The notes under the pieces are model-generated. The model worked only from the letters and a program-made list of their open reading frames with translations. It made no database searches and had not been told where the DNA came from. Position numbers and translations under genes: made by a program. A stretch of DNA of 64,000 nucleotides from Novosphingobium lindaniclasticum LE124 (GTDB lineage Bacteria; Pseudomonadota; Alphaproteobacteria; Sphingomonadales; Sphingomonadaceae), in assembly GCF_000445125.1 (NCBI RefSeq), contig NZ_ATHL01000050.1, positions 1 to 64,000 on the forward strand, in the 5' to 3' direction. Positions 26,963 to 34,318 of this stretch are shown one piece after another (within the stretch, counting starts at the first letter, position 1; the number at the start of each line of letters is the position of its first letter).

Positions 26963-26977
26963 CGTCGTTAAATCCTT
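26928..26977. repeat. 50-bp direct repeat, copy 2 (start region of the 57-residue gene)
   Basis: Four mismatches to 26381-26430. Same position relative to the ATG in both copies, so the duplication carries a translation-initiation module. Confidence 0.85.
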
Positions 26978-27054
26978 GAAATGTAGTGTTATTGCCAGCT
27001 ATGTTTGGTTGATGCCCATTATCTGGCGGGTAATTTGAATAAAGTGCTGAGGGC

Positions 27055-27396
27055 TTAGGCTGGAGCCATATTTGCCCACGCCTGAAGCCAGCCAAACTCG
27101 CCCGGTCTTAAAGCCCATATGGCCCTTATGACGCCAATGTCTTTTGGATTGCCCGTGAAAAGCTCTGCACAAAGGGATTGGAGGTCCGCTTCCGAGGCGT
27201 CATGCAAATCCTCAGCGATGTCGTAGATGGCGTTGATCGTATTCGAGCCGAACGTGTTTTGCTCCCATGCTGCCCGCTGCGCCTGAATGCGATTTTCGAT
27301 TTCCCAGATTTCAATGGGCGCAATGGTACTGCTCACATCTGGAACTTCGCCCGCTGCAGGTGGCACAGCTACCCTATTCGAAGATGAATGGTTCAT
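27055..27396 (-). CDS. Small protein of unknown function, possible paralogue of 26508-26792
   Basis: 113 residues. The N-terminal third is flexible, then a helical region (IEIWEIENRIQAQRAAWEQNTFG, AIYDIAEDLHDASEADLQSLCAELF) and a GNPKDIGVIRAIWALRPGEFGWLQAWANM end. Preceded by GAAGGAATCGACGACG before ATGAACC, again similar to the ATPase initiation region. Third or fourth gene of the minus-strand island operon. Function unknown. Confidence 0.6.
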   Translation of the reverse strand: MNHSSSNRVAVPPAAGEVPDVSSTIAPIEIWEIENRIQAQRAAWEQNTFGSNTINAIYDIAEDLHDASEADLQSLCAELFTGNPKDIGVIRAIWALRPGEFGWLQAWANMAPA

Positions 27397-27495
27397 CGTC
27401 GTCGATTCCTTCGATTTTTTATTTTTGGAAATGCCCCTGCGTTAGGAGCAGCGCCTAGCAATGGTTGGCCGTTTGAAGTTCGGCCTGCCCTTATG

Positions 27496-27651
27496 TCAGG
27501 CATCCCGTAAAGGGCTGTAGAAGTAAGTCTTGCTTCCGTCGGGGCGGCATTCGATACCAAACCCTGGAGAGGCTAATTTGTCGTGGCGTTTCCGGTCAGG
27601 CCGAGAGCGGGCGGAAGTGCAGAAGGTGACATAGAGCTTAACCTTGGGCAT
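27496..27651 (-). CDS. Stand-alone copy of the integrase N-terminal arm-binding domain
   Basis: 51 residues: MPKVKLYVTFCTSARSRPDR ... GFGIECRPDGSKTYFY. This aligns end to end with the first 48 residues of the island integrase (MPKAKLDAALCLTARCVPGK ... GFTLECRASGSKAFIL), including the GF-x-x-EC-R-x-x-GSK core. It ends in a proper stop with its own ribosome site (AAAGGATTTACGCGG). It could be a remnant of a duplicated integrase or a functional decoy or excision helper that competes for arm sites; the clean small ORF favours the latter slightly. Confidence 0.6.
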   Translation of the reverse strand: MPKVKLYVTFCTSARSRPDRKRHDKLASPGFGIECRPDGSKTYFYSPLRDA

Positions 27652-27757
27652 CCGCGTAAATCCTTTCAAAGTGATGCGGTACGCCTCAGATGCTCTCATG
27701 GTTCGTCAGAGAAAAGTCGCTTGTGTGTCGCTTTTCGACAGCTCCTGCGCGTCCGCT

Positions 27758-28483
27758 TTATCCGGGCACGGGCGAAGGGCTGACACACCAAAGATGTCCT
27801 TTGAGATTTGAAATCAGCAGCAGTCTGAAATCACCTGCAGTGACTTTGTTTTTCATACGAAGGTAGGCCTCGAGACGATAAGGATTGACCTTGCCACTTT
27901 CCATTACAGGCAAAGAGCGGAGCGCCGCCCCCACTTCAGAATCCTTATCTAGTCTCAAGATATGGTCTATAGAGAATGGTGCACCTTCAAAGCGCTTATA
28001 ACATTCCTTTAGAAACTGAAAAAATACTGCATCGTCATTTTCTGACAAAGTATAGTATGATTGCCAGCGTGGTATATTCTGTGGTATCGGTGCGGATATC
28101 GTTCGTAATTTTTCAATCCAGTCGTCTGTCAATTCTAGATGGCATTGGTGCAAGGCTGATGCCAACTTGCAGCTCAAGTATTCGATAATACGCATCGAAG
28201 ATCGACGGTCTCTAGTGCGGATAGCCTCATCAAGGTCTAGAAAAATTTGAGAATCTTTATTTATTTCACTATCAGGCAATGGAGTTGTTAAAACATCCTC
28301 TGATACGCCGAGTGCTTGCGCAATCTGCTGCACAACGTAAATTCTAGACCGTACTGGATCACTCTGCTCATTTTTGACAATCGTACGTCGCTCGACATTT
28401 GCCTCTTCTGCAAGCCTGAGTTGCGACCAGCCTTTCTTCTTGCGGAGAGTTCTCAGGGTCTCCGGATTGATAAAGCGCTCCAT
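27758..28483 (-). CDS. Xre-family transcriptional regulator
   Basis: 241 residues from MERFINPETL. N-terminal HTH about 5-60 (TLRTLRKKKGWSQLRLAEEANVERRTIVKNEQ); the rest is a helical domain of unknown type (FLDLDEAIRTRDRRSSMRIIEYLSC, DDWIEKLRTI). AT-rich compared with the chromosome. First gene of the left-going island operon, so it is the candidate repressor of integrase and ATPase expression. Gap to the next gene is about 106 bp. Confidence 0.82.
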   Translation of the reverse strand: MERFINPETLRTLRKKKGWSQLRLAEEANVERRTIVKNEQSDPVRSRIYVVQQIAQALGVSEDVLTTPLPDSEINKDSQIFLDLDEAIRTRDRRSSMRIIEYLSCKLASALHQCHLELTDDWIEKLRTISAPIPQNIPRWQSYYTLSENDDAVFFQFLKECYKRFEGAPFSIDHILRLDKDSEVGAALRSLPVMESGKVNPYRLEAYLRMKNKVTAGDFRLLLISNLKGHLWCVSPSPVPG

Positions 28484-28695
28484 GTCGATCTGTGTCGCCT
28501 CTTGCAGTGGAAGTGTCGGCAAGCGTTGGTAAATATTAGCCGAGGCAGCAGGTGATCTTTCTCCTCCATTGAATCAAGATGCCGCGAGAAAACTTGCAGC
28601 CGATTTTCAGCTTGCCAGGTTTTCAGCCCCTCACGCCTCCGCATCCCCGCCGCTCTCACCGCAACGCTGAAATCCTGCGCGTCCGAAATCGCCGA

Positions 28696-28944
28696 TTACG
28701 TACTTTCGGATTTTGGTATGGCGGCCACAATGCAAAGGGCCAATATCAGCAAGGCCCCCGGCAGTGGAAAGCGGGTGACCAATCCGATGATGGCCAGCAG
28801 TGCGATCATGCCGATTGATTCACGCGGATTGACGATAAAGCCGATAATCACTCCGGCAACGGCGAGGATGACCAGCAATTTGACCGCTGCGCCGATCAGG
28901 CCGAGGATCAGGAAGCCTGCGAGCAGGTAACCGATGACTTTCAT
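28696..28944 (-). CDS. Small membrane protein, paralogue of 29630-29869
   Basis: 82 residues from MKVIGYLLAGF (an upstream frame extension lacks credibility). Almost wholly hydrophobic with three probable membrane segments: LLAGFLILGLIGAAVKLLVILAVAGVIIGFIV, then IGMIALLAIIGLVTRF, then GALLILALCIVAAI. The NPRESIGMIALL turn matches RTKETIGLLLLGG in the protein at 29630-29869, so the two are paralogues. No known family. Confidence 0.6.
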   Translation of the reverse strand: MKVIGYLLAGFLILGLIGAAVKLLVILAVAGVIIGFIVNPRESIGMIALLAIIGLVTRFPLPGALLILALCIVAAIPKSEST

Positions 28945-29058
28945 GGTGCTGCCCTTTCTGGACATGAAAAAAGCGCCCATGCGGATTGCACAGACGCGAA
29001 GAAACGGCGGCCCCAAGGCCACTATGCTGTATGTGATGTGCCCTGAGGCCGTTGACCG

Positions 29059-29451
29059 TCAGTGGATTGGCGTTGCTTCCGCGAAGGCCGTTTCAGTTGC
29101 AGCCATCAGTTTTACGTCGGTGTTGCTGTCGATCGGCACGAAGAGGACCAGCCCGAAGCCGTCGTCGGACAGGATGAAGGCGACTTCGAACCAGCCGGCA
29201 TGTCGGTGGATGATCTCGGGCGGCTGGATGAAGGTTCCTGCGCTATCGATGAGTGACCGGCCAAGGTCATCCTCGATCCCGTCCAGGGCATCTCCGGGCA
29301 TGACGATGGCGAACATGGCAAGGTCTTCGAGGTCGAAACCATCGTACTCTGCCAGCCGGTCCAGATGAGCTTCCAGCAAGGTGTGGATTTCGTTGCCTTC
29401 GAGGATAGCCGAAACATCGGACATTTCCTCATGGGTGCGGATTAGAAACAT
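29059..29451 (-). CDS. Acidic soluble protein of unknown function
   Basis: 130 residues from MFLIRTHEEMSD. Acidic (HLDRLAEYDGFDLEDLAMFAIVMPGDALDGIEDDLG), with a beta-rich C-terminal half (EVAFILSDDGFGLVLFVPIDSNTDVKLMAA). Looks like a small alpha/beta antirestriction or immunity-like fold, but no motif supports that. Lies between the two small membrane protein genes, after the terminator at 29468-29502. Confidence 0.6.
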   Translation of the reverse strand: MFLIRTHEEMSDVSAILEGNEIHTLLEAHLDRLAEYDGFDLEDLAMFAIVMPGDALDGIEDDLGRSLIDSAGTFIQPPEIIHRHAGWFEVAFILSDDGFGLVLFVPIDSNTDVKLMAATETAFAEATPIH

Positions 29452-29467
29452 GATTCTGTTTTCCAAC

Positions 29468-29502
29468 AAAAAAAGCCCTCCCGCGTTGATGCGGAAGAGC
29501 CC
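29468..29502 (-). terminator. Rho-independent terminator, minus strand
   Basis: A 10-bp stem (29475-29484 with 29491-29500) closes fully, with two G:U pairs, only in minus-strand RNA and is followed by seven U residues (29468-29474). It ends the lipoprotein-membrane protein transcript. Confidence 0.75.
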
Positions 29503-29528
29503 TTGGCTTTTGGGAATGTGGTGCGCTG

Positions 29529-29633
29529 TTAAAGGAACAGCATCGGGAGCATGAAGAGCGCTCTGCCAATGCAGAGAAGGCCCAGAATGCCGCCGCCCAC
29601 CATGATGAGTGTGGCGATGATTTTGCCGATCAT
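29529..29633 (-). CDS. 34-residue membrane microprotein
   Basis: MIGKIIATLIMVGGGILGLL then CIGRALFMLPMLFL: one or two membrane helices with almost no loop. Its ATG overlaps the stop of the upstream 79-residue membrane protein (ATGA), and it is followed directly by the terminator at 29468-29502, so it is the last gene of that transcript. Toxin-like or membrane-tuning role possible; unproven. Confidence 0.5.
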   Translation of the reverse strand: MIGKIIATLIMVGGGILGLLCIGRALFMLPMLFL

Positions 29634-29869
29634 TCGGCTGTTTCCTCTGCTTTCTTGGCCATGAAGCCGATCACGAGGAGGCCAATCACAAGCGGGATGC
29701 CGATTGCCGGATGCTTGGACATGAGCGTGAACAGCCCACCGAGCAGCAACAGGCCGATCGTCTCCTTGGTTCGGAAGATCAGCCCGCCGATGACAAGCGC
29801 CACGATCACCATTTTGGCCACGGCGGCGACAAGGGCGAACGCCACAAGTGCTAAGAGCAAGCGGCCCAT
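29630..29869 (-). CDS. Small membrane protein
   Basis: 79 residues with three hydrophobic segments (LLLALVAFALVAAVAKMVIVALVIGGLIF, ETIGLLLLGGLFTLM, AIGIPLVIGLLVIGFMA) and an acidic end (KKAEETAE). Paralogue of the protein at 28696-28944. Starts 3 bp after the lipoprotein stop and overlaps the 34-residue gene by 4 bp. Function unknown; repeated hydrophobic modules beside a lipoprotein suggest a cell-envelope role. Confidence 0.65.
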   Translation of the reverse strand: MGRLLLALVAFALVAAVAKMVIVALVIGGLIFRTKETIGLLLLGGLFTLMSKHPAIGIPLVIGLLVIGFMAKKAEETAE

Positions 29870-29872
29870 GGG

Positions 29873-30178
29873 CTATTCCGTTACGGTATCTTGAGCTTTC
29901 CTACACAGTGATGCGGGTATGTCGGCTATCGCAACGGTGACCCAGCCCTCCTCAGTCTTCATCACGTGCGCCTGCTGATCGCCCGTGTACCCGCCCATTT
30001 CGTTCTTGGCGTTAACCGTCAGGCAGCCCTTTTGGGTCTTCTCGTTAAATGAGAAATCGCCAAACTTAGCAGAATCAGGATCTTTGAGGCTTTCACGGAC
30101 AGCATCTTCAGCTGCACTACGGTTGCTGTTGCAGGCGCTGAGCAGGGTAAGCGTCGCGAGAAGTGCGAGCTTCTTCAT
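29873..30178 (-). CDS. Small lipoprotein with DPDSAKF domain
   Basis: 101 residues. Signal peptide with lipobox LLSAC (Cys about 16) after MKKLALLATLTL. The mature part has VRESLKDPDSAKFGDFSF and CLTVNAKNEMGGYTGDQQAHVM, a motif pair (DPDSA.F ... VNAKN.MGGYTG) seen in small uncharacterised lipoproteins of phages and proteobacteria. First gene of the membrane-protein transcript, divergent from the restriction controller. Confidence 0.75.
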   Translation of the reverse strand: MKKLALLATLTLLSACNSNRSAAEDAVRESLKDPDSAKFGDFSFNEKTQKGCLTVNAKNEMGGYTGDQQAHVMKTEEGWVTVAIADIPASLCRKAQDTVTE

Positions 30179-30264
30179 ACTGAATTTCCTTTAACCACGA
30201 AAAACTGACCGCGCCGATGCAATTATCGGAACGTCAGCCTATTGCCAGTAAAAATGACACGTTT

Positions 30265-30276
30265 GGTCTACAGACC
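30265..30276. promoter_or_regulatory. Candidate C-box for the restriction controller
   Basis: A 12-bp palindrome GGTCT-AC-AGACC, 29 bp upstream of the controller ATG. Controller proteins bind short inverted repeats of this type upstream of their own gene. The second site usually present is not obvious. Confidence 0.5.
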
Positions 30277-30305
30277 TCATCCATTGGTTGCGGGCAAATC
30301 GCCGC

Positions 30306-30515
30306 ATGGACGTGGTTCTGCTCCTTGGCGCAAACGTCCGCCGTCATCGTAAGCTGAAGGGAATGTCCCAAGAGCAACTTGCGTTAGAGGCGGGCATGGA
30401 GCGCAGCTATGTCAGCGACTTGGAGCGCGGCACGAGGAACCCGTCTGTTCGGGCTCTTGGTCGATTGGCGGACGCACTTGGCATCGCACCACACGAATTG
30501 CTGCTCTCCATATAA
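30306..30515 (+). CDS. Controller (C) protein of the restriction-modification system
   Basis: 69-residue Xre-type HTH protein from MDVVLLLGANVRRHRK (the frame opens 18 bp earlier at a TTG). HTH: KGMSQEQLALEAGMERSYVSDLERGTRNPSV, typical of C proteins such as C.AhdI. No clear ribosome site before the ATG; C genes are often leaderless. It lies 96 bp before the endonuclease gene on the same strand, as in known C-R operons, and would delay endonuclease expression after entry into a new host. Confidence 0.82.
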   Translation: MDVVLLLGANVRRHRKLKGMSQEQLALEAGMERSYVSDLERGTRNPSVRALGRLADALGIAPHELLLSI

Positions 30516-30611
30516 GATGGCGAGAATTGCGCGGGCTGTATAACCGTCTGATTTGACAGGCTTGTAATGAGGCGGAATCTATCTTCCTTTTTGATGAGGA
30601 AGATTCGTTCT

Positions 30612-31487
30612 ATGAAATGGGGACCCATCACAGATTCACATGCATTGAGCGAACTGGAGGCTGCGCTCCAACCGTTATGTGGCGTTACGGTGGACCACCT
30701 CAAATTGCCTTTAGAGCTAGGAGAAGAAATAGAGCCCTCCCAGATCGGCACGATCGTAGGAACGCTCACTGATTTGCTTCTTCCGCGTATCGCATTGGAA
30801 AAAGGCATCGGCTTGAAGAAAGCTGTTTCTTTCGATGGCACATTAGGCGAACGAGAAGGCTATCCCGATTTTCAGCATGACGCAGGCTATCGGGTCGAAC
30901 TAAAAGGCGCATTTCGCGATAACAAAGACGTCAAAATGAAGAAGCCTCCTACGCCAAGGGAGCCCTCAGCGCGACTAACTCAAAAAGTTACTGTCAAGAA
31001 CGTGAAGCCCGAGGAAGACGCGCTTCTCGTACTGATTTATCAGCTTGAGCAGAGAAAGGATGATCCTACGCTTCTGTCGCCGGTAATTGTAAATGTAGGG
31101 CTCTTTCCCGCAATTGAGTGCGTCAGAGCGCGGGATGCCCGTATGGAAGCGGCGGGCGGGCGTTGGTTCGGGGACTACCAAACGCCCACCATTCCCAGCG
31201 GCATTGGAAAGGGTAAGATCAGGGCTGGCGCAGCGCTGGATGTCACAGTCTATGGCCGCAAGAAGGAAGAAGGTAGAGACTTCAACGAAGATACGAATTT
31301 CGGGAAACTGAAGAGAATACCTTACCGACCGCTTCAAGAGTTCTTGCGCGATAATGGCTGTCAATTTGCTCCTAAGGGAGTATATCCTGAGAAGTGGTCA
31401 ATGTCGAAGGATGACATTAAGCTTGCGTTGACCCTCGATGTGGCGGCGGAGGAGGCTGGCGATCTCGTTGCCGAAGTCGACGTCTAA
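30612..31487 (+). CDS. Type II restriction endonuclease (AhdI-like context)
   Basis: About 291 residues from MKWGPITDSHAL (GAGGAAG nine to ten bases upstream; an ATG 15 codons earlier is less likely). A PD-(D/E)XK core is visible: YPDF near 82 then YRVELKG near 91, giving the metal-binding Asp, Glu and Lys. No helicase motifs, so cleavage is type II-like. The 3' end overlaps the convergent specificity gene by 90 bp. Assignment as the endonuclease rests on the motif and on the C-R / S-M layout; cut site unknown, expected bipartite. Confidence 0.75.
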   Translation: MKWGPITDSHALSELEAALQPLCGVTVDHLKLPLELGEEIEPSQIGTIVGTLTDLLLPRIALEKGIGLKKAVSFDGTLGEREGYPDFQHDAGYRVELKGAFRDNKDVKMKKPPTPREPSARLTQKVTVKNVKPEEDALLVLIYQLEQRKDDPTLLSPVIVNVGLFPAIECVRARDARMEAAGGRWFGDYQTPTIPSGIGKGKIRAGAALDVTVYGRKKEEGRDFNEDTNFGKLKRIPYRPLQEFLRDNGCQFAPKGVYPEKWSMSKDDIKLALTLDVAAEEAGDLVAEVDV

Positions 31488-32027
31488 GTAGCAATCTTCA
31501 ACAGGTGCGTTGAGCAGTAAGTCAACCCCGATACGGGGGTGATGTCCGCCGGTGGCGGCACTGCTCACCATCTCTTGTATTGGCTCACTTAAAAGCCAAG
31601 CCACAATTCCAGCAATATTAGAATTTTCTTTCTTCGCCCTAAAAATGAAGAACTCCGTTGAGCAATAAAGCCTATCGACGCCCAAAAGTTCACAAGTACC
31701 TTCAGGGATAAGGGCCACTTGCCTAAGATAAGGGCGCAAGCGAGAGATTATTACATCACCATCTTGTACGATCTTTTTTGAGCTTGTGCGTCCCGAAACT
31801 GGGTTGCCTAAGACTGTCACGTCGAGCAAACCTTCGCGTGCATTGCCGGTATCTAGAACAAAGCGTGCATTTTCTGGCGGCGTCTGCTGTTGAGAAACAA
31901 CGTCTACAATCTCGCTAAGCCGAGTGCCCGCGACCAGATTACTTGATGCCTGAGTAGCAATCCAATGCTCTGGTGACAGATTAAAATCCGCTCCAAGCTC
32001 GTAGAACGAGCGGGTTATGCTGCGCAT
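31398..32027 (-). CDS. Specificity subunit, single target-recognition domain
   Basis: 209 residues, half the size of a type I HsdS. One HsdS-type recognition domain (TRLSEIVDVVSQQQTPPE, VQDGDVIISRLRPYLRQVALIPEG, YCSTEFFIFRAK, IAGIVAWLLSEPIQEMVSSAATGGHHPRIGVDLLLNAPV) and a single C-terminal helical spacer. A half-S protein must dimerise to read a symmetric bipartite site, as in M.AhdI (type IIH). Starts inside the methylase gene end (13-bp overlap). Confidence 0.85.
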   Translation of the reverse strand: MRSITRSFYELGADFNLSPEHWIATQASSNLVAGTRLSEIVDVVSQQQTPPENARFVLDTGNAREGLLDVTVLGNPVSGRTSSKKIVQDGDVIISRLRPYLRQVALIPEGTCELLGVDRLYCSTEFFIFRAKKENSNIAGIVAWLLSEPIQEMVSSAATGGHHPRIGVDLLLNAPVEDCYLDVDFGNEIASLLRRHIEGQRKLNVILRH

Positions 32028-33220
32028 ATTACGCTCCTAATCTGAGGGGCAATCTCATCAAGATCATGGTCTAGCGCTATGTAGGCCGGATGATCAACGT
32101 CAGCATTATCTCTGTAAACAGGCGTTCCATTACTAGCTTTTCCAGCTGCATCCGAACGAAAGAAAGTGATTTCGCTTTCATAAGGGGAGAGTGCTGGTTG
32201 CCTTTTTACAGCAAATATGACTGCAGCTTTTTGAGAGGTGTAAGGCAGAAAGGTATATCTATGCAGGCTAACTACGGCCTTTATTTCACTATTTTTGCCC
32301 AACCAGAGGCGTACAGCTCTGAATGCCTTCCCGCTAACTTTATTATCAGGCAAAACAATCGCAAGCCGACCGCCCACTTTTAAAAGCCGAATGCACCGCT
32401 CAATAAACAGTACATCTCGTTCTAGCCTTTTACTGCTTGTTCTAGCCACGTCATAGCCGTTGGCATATCCTTCGACGGATATATCACCAGCGAACGGGGG
32501 GTTTGTAACAATAACATCAAACCCTTCGAAGCTCGGGCCCATCATGTGTTCGATGGTTTCCTGTTCCTCATCTAGAAGCGTTGGCGCTGGTAAACGCAGG
32601 CTGTCCATTTGCTCGACTTTAATCTCACCTCTTGCTCCAATTAACGATACAACCTTCGCCACTTGGCAAGCTCTATGAGAATAATCAAAACCATATAATT
32701 TGGCGGTCTCGCCATAATTCTTCAGCGTATGAGTATGTGCTGATTTCAAGAAGGCTGCGCTTCCACATGCTGGGTCGCATATTAATTCGCCTGGCTTCGG
32801 GTCGACTGCTTCGACGCACATATCTATAACATGGCGTGGTGTGAAATATTGCCCTTTTTCAGATTTGTAGGATCTCGACGTCAATTGCTCAAACGCCTGA
32901 TCTAGAGCAGTAAAATCCTGCCCCGTTATGTTAGTGCTTCCAAAGATTCTTCTGACCTCTTTGAATATCGAGTCAGGTGTTTGAATTTCTAAGGCGCCAT
33001 CAAGAATAAATGCAACTTCGGCACCATGCTCTCTAAGCAATAAGTCGCACTTGCGCTTATCGGGAAGGTCTTCATAGCCTTCGCCTTCGGCAAAATATTT
33101 TGCCAAAATTAGGCGAATGATCTCGTAAAATTCGTCCACCCCACTGTTTGCCATGATAATTTCCTGCAAACGCTTAATGCGGGAAACGAAATCCGCTCCA
33201 AATTGATGCCTTTTTGCCAT
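32015..33220 (-). CDS. HsdM-like N6-adenine DNA methyltransferase
   Basis: 401 residues from MAKRHQFGADF (AGGA five bases upstream; a GTG 39 bp earlier is unlikely). HsdM-type: helical N-terminus, SEKGQYFTPRHVIDMCVEAV, motif I DPACGSAAFLKSAH, catalytic motif IV NPPFAG. It methylates adenine using SAM and depends on the half-S subunit for specificity. AT-rich, unlike the chromosome. Together with S forms the modification enzyme that must precede endonuclease activity. Confidence 0.9.
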   Translation of the reverse strand: MAKRHQFGADFVSRIKRLQEIIMANSGVDEFYEIIRLILAKYFAEGEGYEDLPDKRKCDLLLREHGAEVAFILDGALEIQTPDSIFKEVRRIFGSTNITGQDFTALDQAFEQLTSRSYKSEKGQYFTPRHVIDMCVEAVDPKPGELICDPACGSAAFLKSAHTHTLKNYGETAKLYGFDYSHRACQVAKVVSLIGARGEIKVEQMDSLRLPAPTLLDEEQETIEHMMGPSFEGFDVIVTNPPFAGDISVEGYANGYDVARTSSKRLERDVLFIERCIRLLKVGGRLAIVLPDNKVSGKAFRAVRLWLGKNSEIKAVVSLHRYTFLPYTSQKAAVIFAVKRQPALSPYESEITFFRSDAAGKASNGTPVYRDNADVDHPAYIALDHDLDEIAPQIRSVICAA

Positions 33221-33501
33221 ACATATCCTGACGAGTGACGGGCTGTGTTCGTATGTCACTCGTCATAACATAGAACATACCGTGAGCAAGCTCAGCAGGA
33301 GCTTTTTGGACGAATTCCATCTGGCGCCTCGAACGCCGAGACACACAACGCCTCTTACCTCAGCTCGGAATTCAAATTTTTGAAGAGATTGAACAGGTCG
33401 AGCACCAAACACGCCCCAGCCTTGACCCAAGCGCCACCCAAGGGGAAAGCCGCTTTGGCTGGGAAACCGCCGATGTCTGGGTGGAAGTGCCTTTAGGAAG
33501 G

Positions 33502-33546
33502 TGGTGCCGCTTACGTGACTCGAACACGTGACCCCATCATTACGAA
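33502..33546. repeat. att direct repeat, right copy (within tRNA-Thr)
   Basis: Identical to 17978-18022 over 45 bp; flanks diverge immediately on both sides (a/g before, c/t after), which sets the boundaries. Confidence 0.92.
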
Positions 33547-33577
33547 TGATGTGCTCTACCAACTGAGCTAAAGCGGC
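33502..33577 (-). tRNA. tRNA-Thr (anticodon CGU), island attachment gene
   Basis: 76-nt cloverleaf including encoded CCA: acceptor GCCGCTT/AAGCGGC, D-arm GCTCAGTTGGTAGAGC, anticodon stem CATCA/TGATG around TTCGTAA, T-arm with GTTCGAGTC. The 3' 45 nt form the att core. The gene is intact, so integration restored it. Confidence 0.95.
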
Positions 33578-34318
33578 TTGCCTAGATCGGTGCGGTTCGA
33601 GACCGGCCGGGGCAGGGGGCGCCTTTACCGAGGACTGAAGGCGCGTGCAAGGGGGTTTCTGATTCATCGGCCACTATGTCCGTCTCGCCAGCGAATACCT
33701 ATGAATCATATCGTGGGTGCGGGGCAGGAATTAGCCGAAAGCATTGTGAGGGCCGCACTCTACTTTGCCAGGGACGAAGCGGCTTACGGGATTGTGATGT
33801 TGCGATGTACGGTGGCTCTTGCATCTCCTTTTCGGGCAGGACCGTGCGGAACGGCGCGGGCGGAGGCATAAGAGCCGTTTCCTAAGCGCGGCGCCGGTCT
33901 GCTCATCCGCCAACTTCCTTAAGGAAGTCACCCCCGTGCGACATCTTCCCCCCCGGGAATATCGCTCTGGGCGAATGGGAACCGGCGCCGCGATCCGGTC
34001 CAGCCGGATGTTGGAAGCGGAACAAAGCCCGGCGTGAACCGAGCGATGGCGAGAACCGCAGGTACCGAAAGGAGGCGGTTCAACCAGTATCGTCCGGACG
34101 GATGCCGCGTTATGCGAATTCACTTGCCGATCGCCCTTTCCGCGCGGTCGCATCACGGGTCGGCCGGTTCACGGCGGCGTTCAATTCGAACCAGGCGGTT
34201 ATCGCAGATCCCGATCGATCGCGCTGTGAGACAGATCACGCTTCGGGCCTTTGCCGGCGTTCATTGTCGCTGCATCGGGTAATTCCACTCGGCAGGAAAA
34301 TGCTCTAGCAACTCCGGC
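33578..34318. other. Intergenic region upstream of the aminotransferase
   Basis: About 740 bp with no convincing gene: plus and minus frames (for example 33731-34156 minus) are arginine/serine-rich shadows. It should contain the tRNA-Thr and aminotransferase promoters. A small palindrome CTTCCTTAAGGAAG lies near 33914-33927. No tRNA or repeats seen. Confidence 0.4.

Larger units (their letters stand above)
17978..33546. mobile_element. Genomic island of about 15.5 kb integrated in tRNA-Thr(CGU)
   Basis: Bounded by the perfect 45-bp direct repeats at 17978-18022 and 33502-33546. It carries its own tyrosine integrase (23511-24662), a RepA-like ATPase, an Xre repressor, a restriction-modification system and cargo genes. 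AT content rises noticeably in 21.3-22.6 kb, 27.8-28.5 kb and 30.5-33.3 kb compared with the flanking GC-rich chromosome, which fits horizontal acquisition. Confidence 0.88.

Noticed and set aside
33731..34156. 141-codon minus frame between tRNA-Thr and the aminotransferase
   Set aside because: Arg/Ser-rich chance frame with no motif or plausible start.
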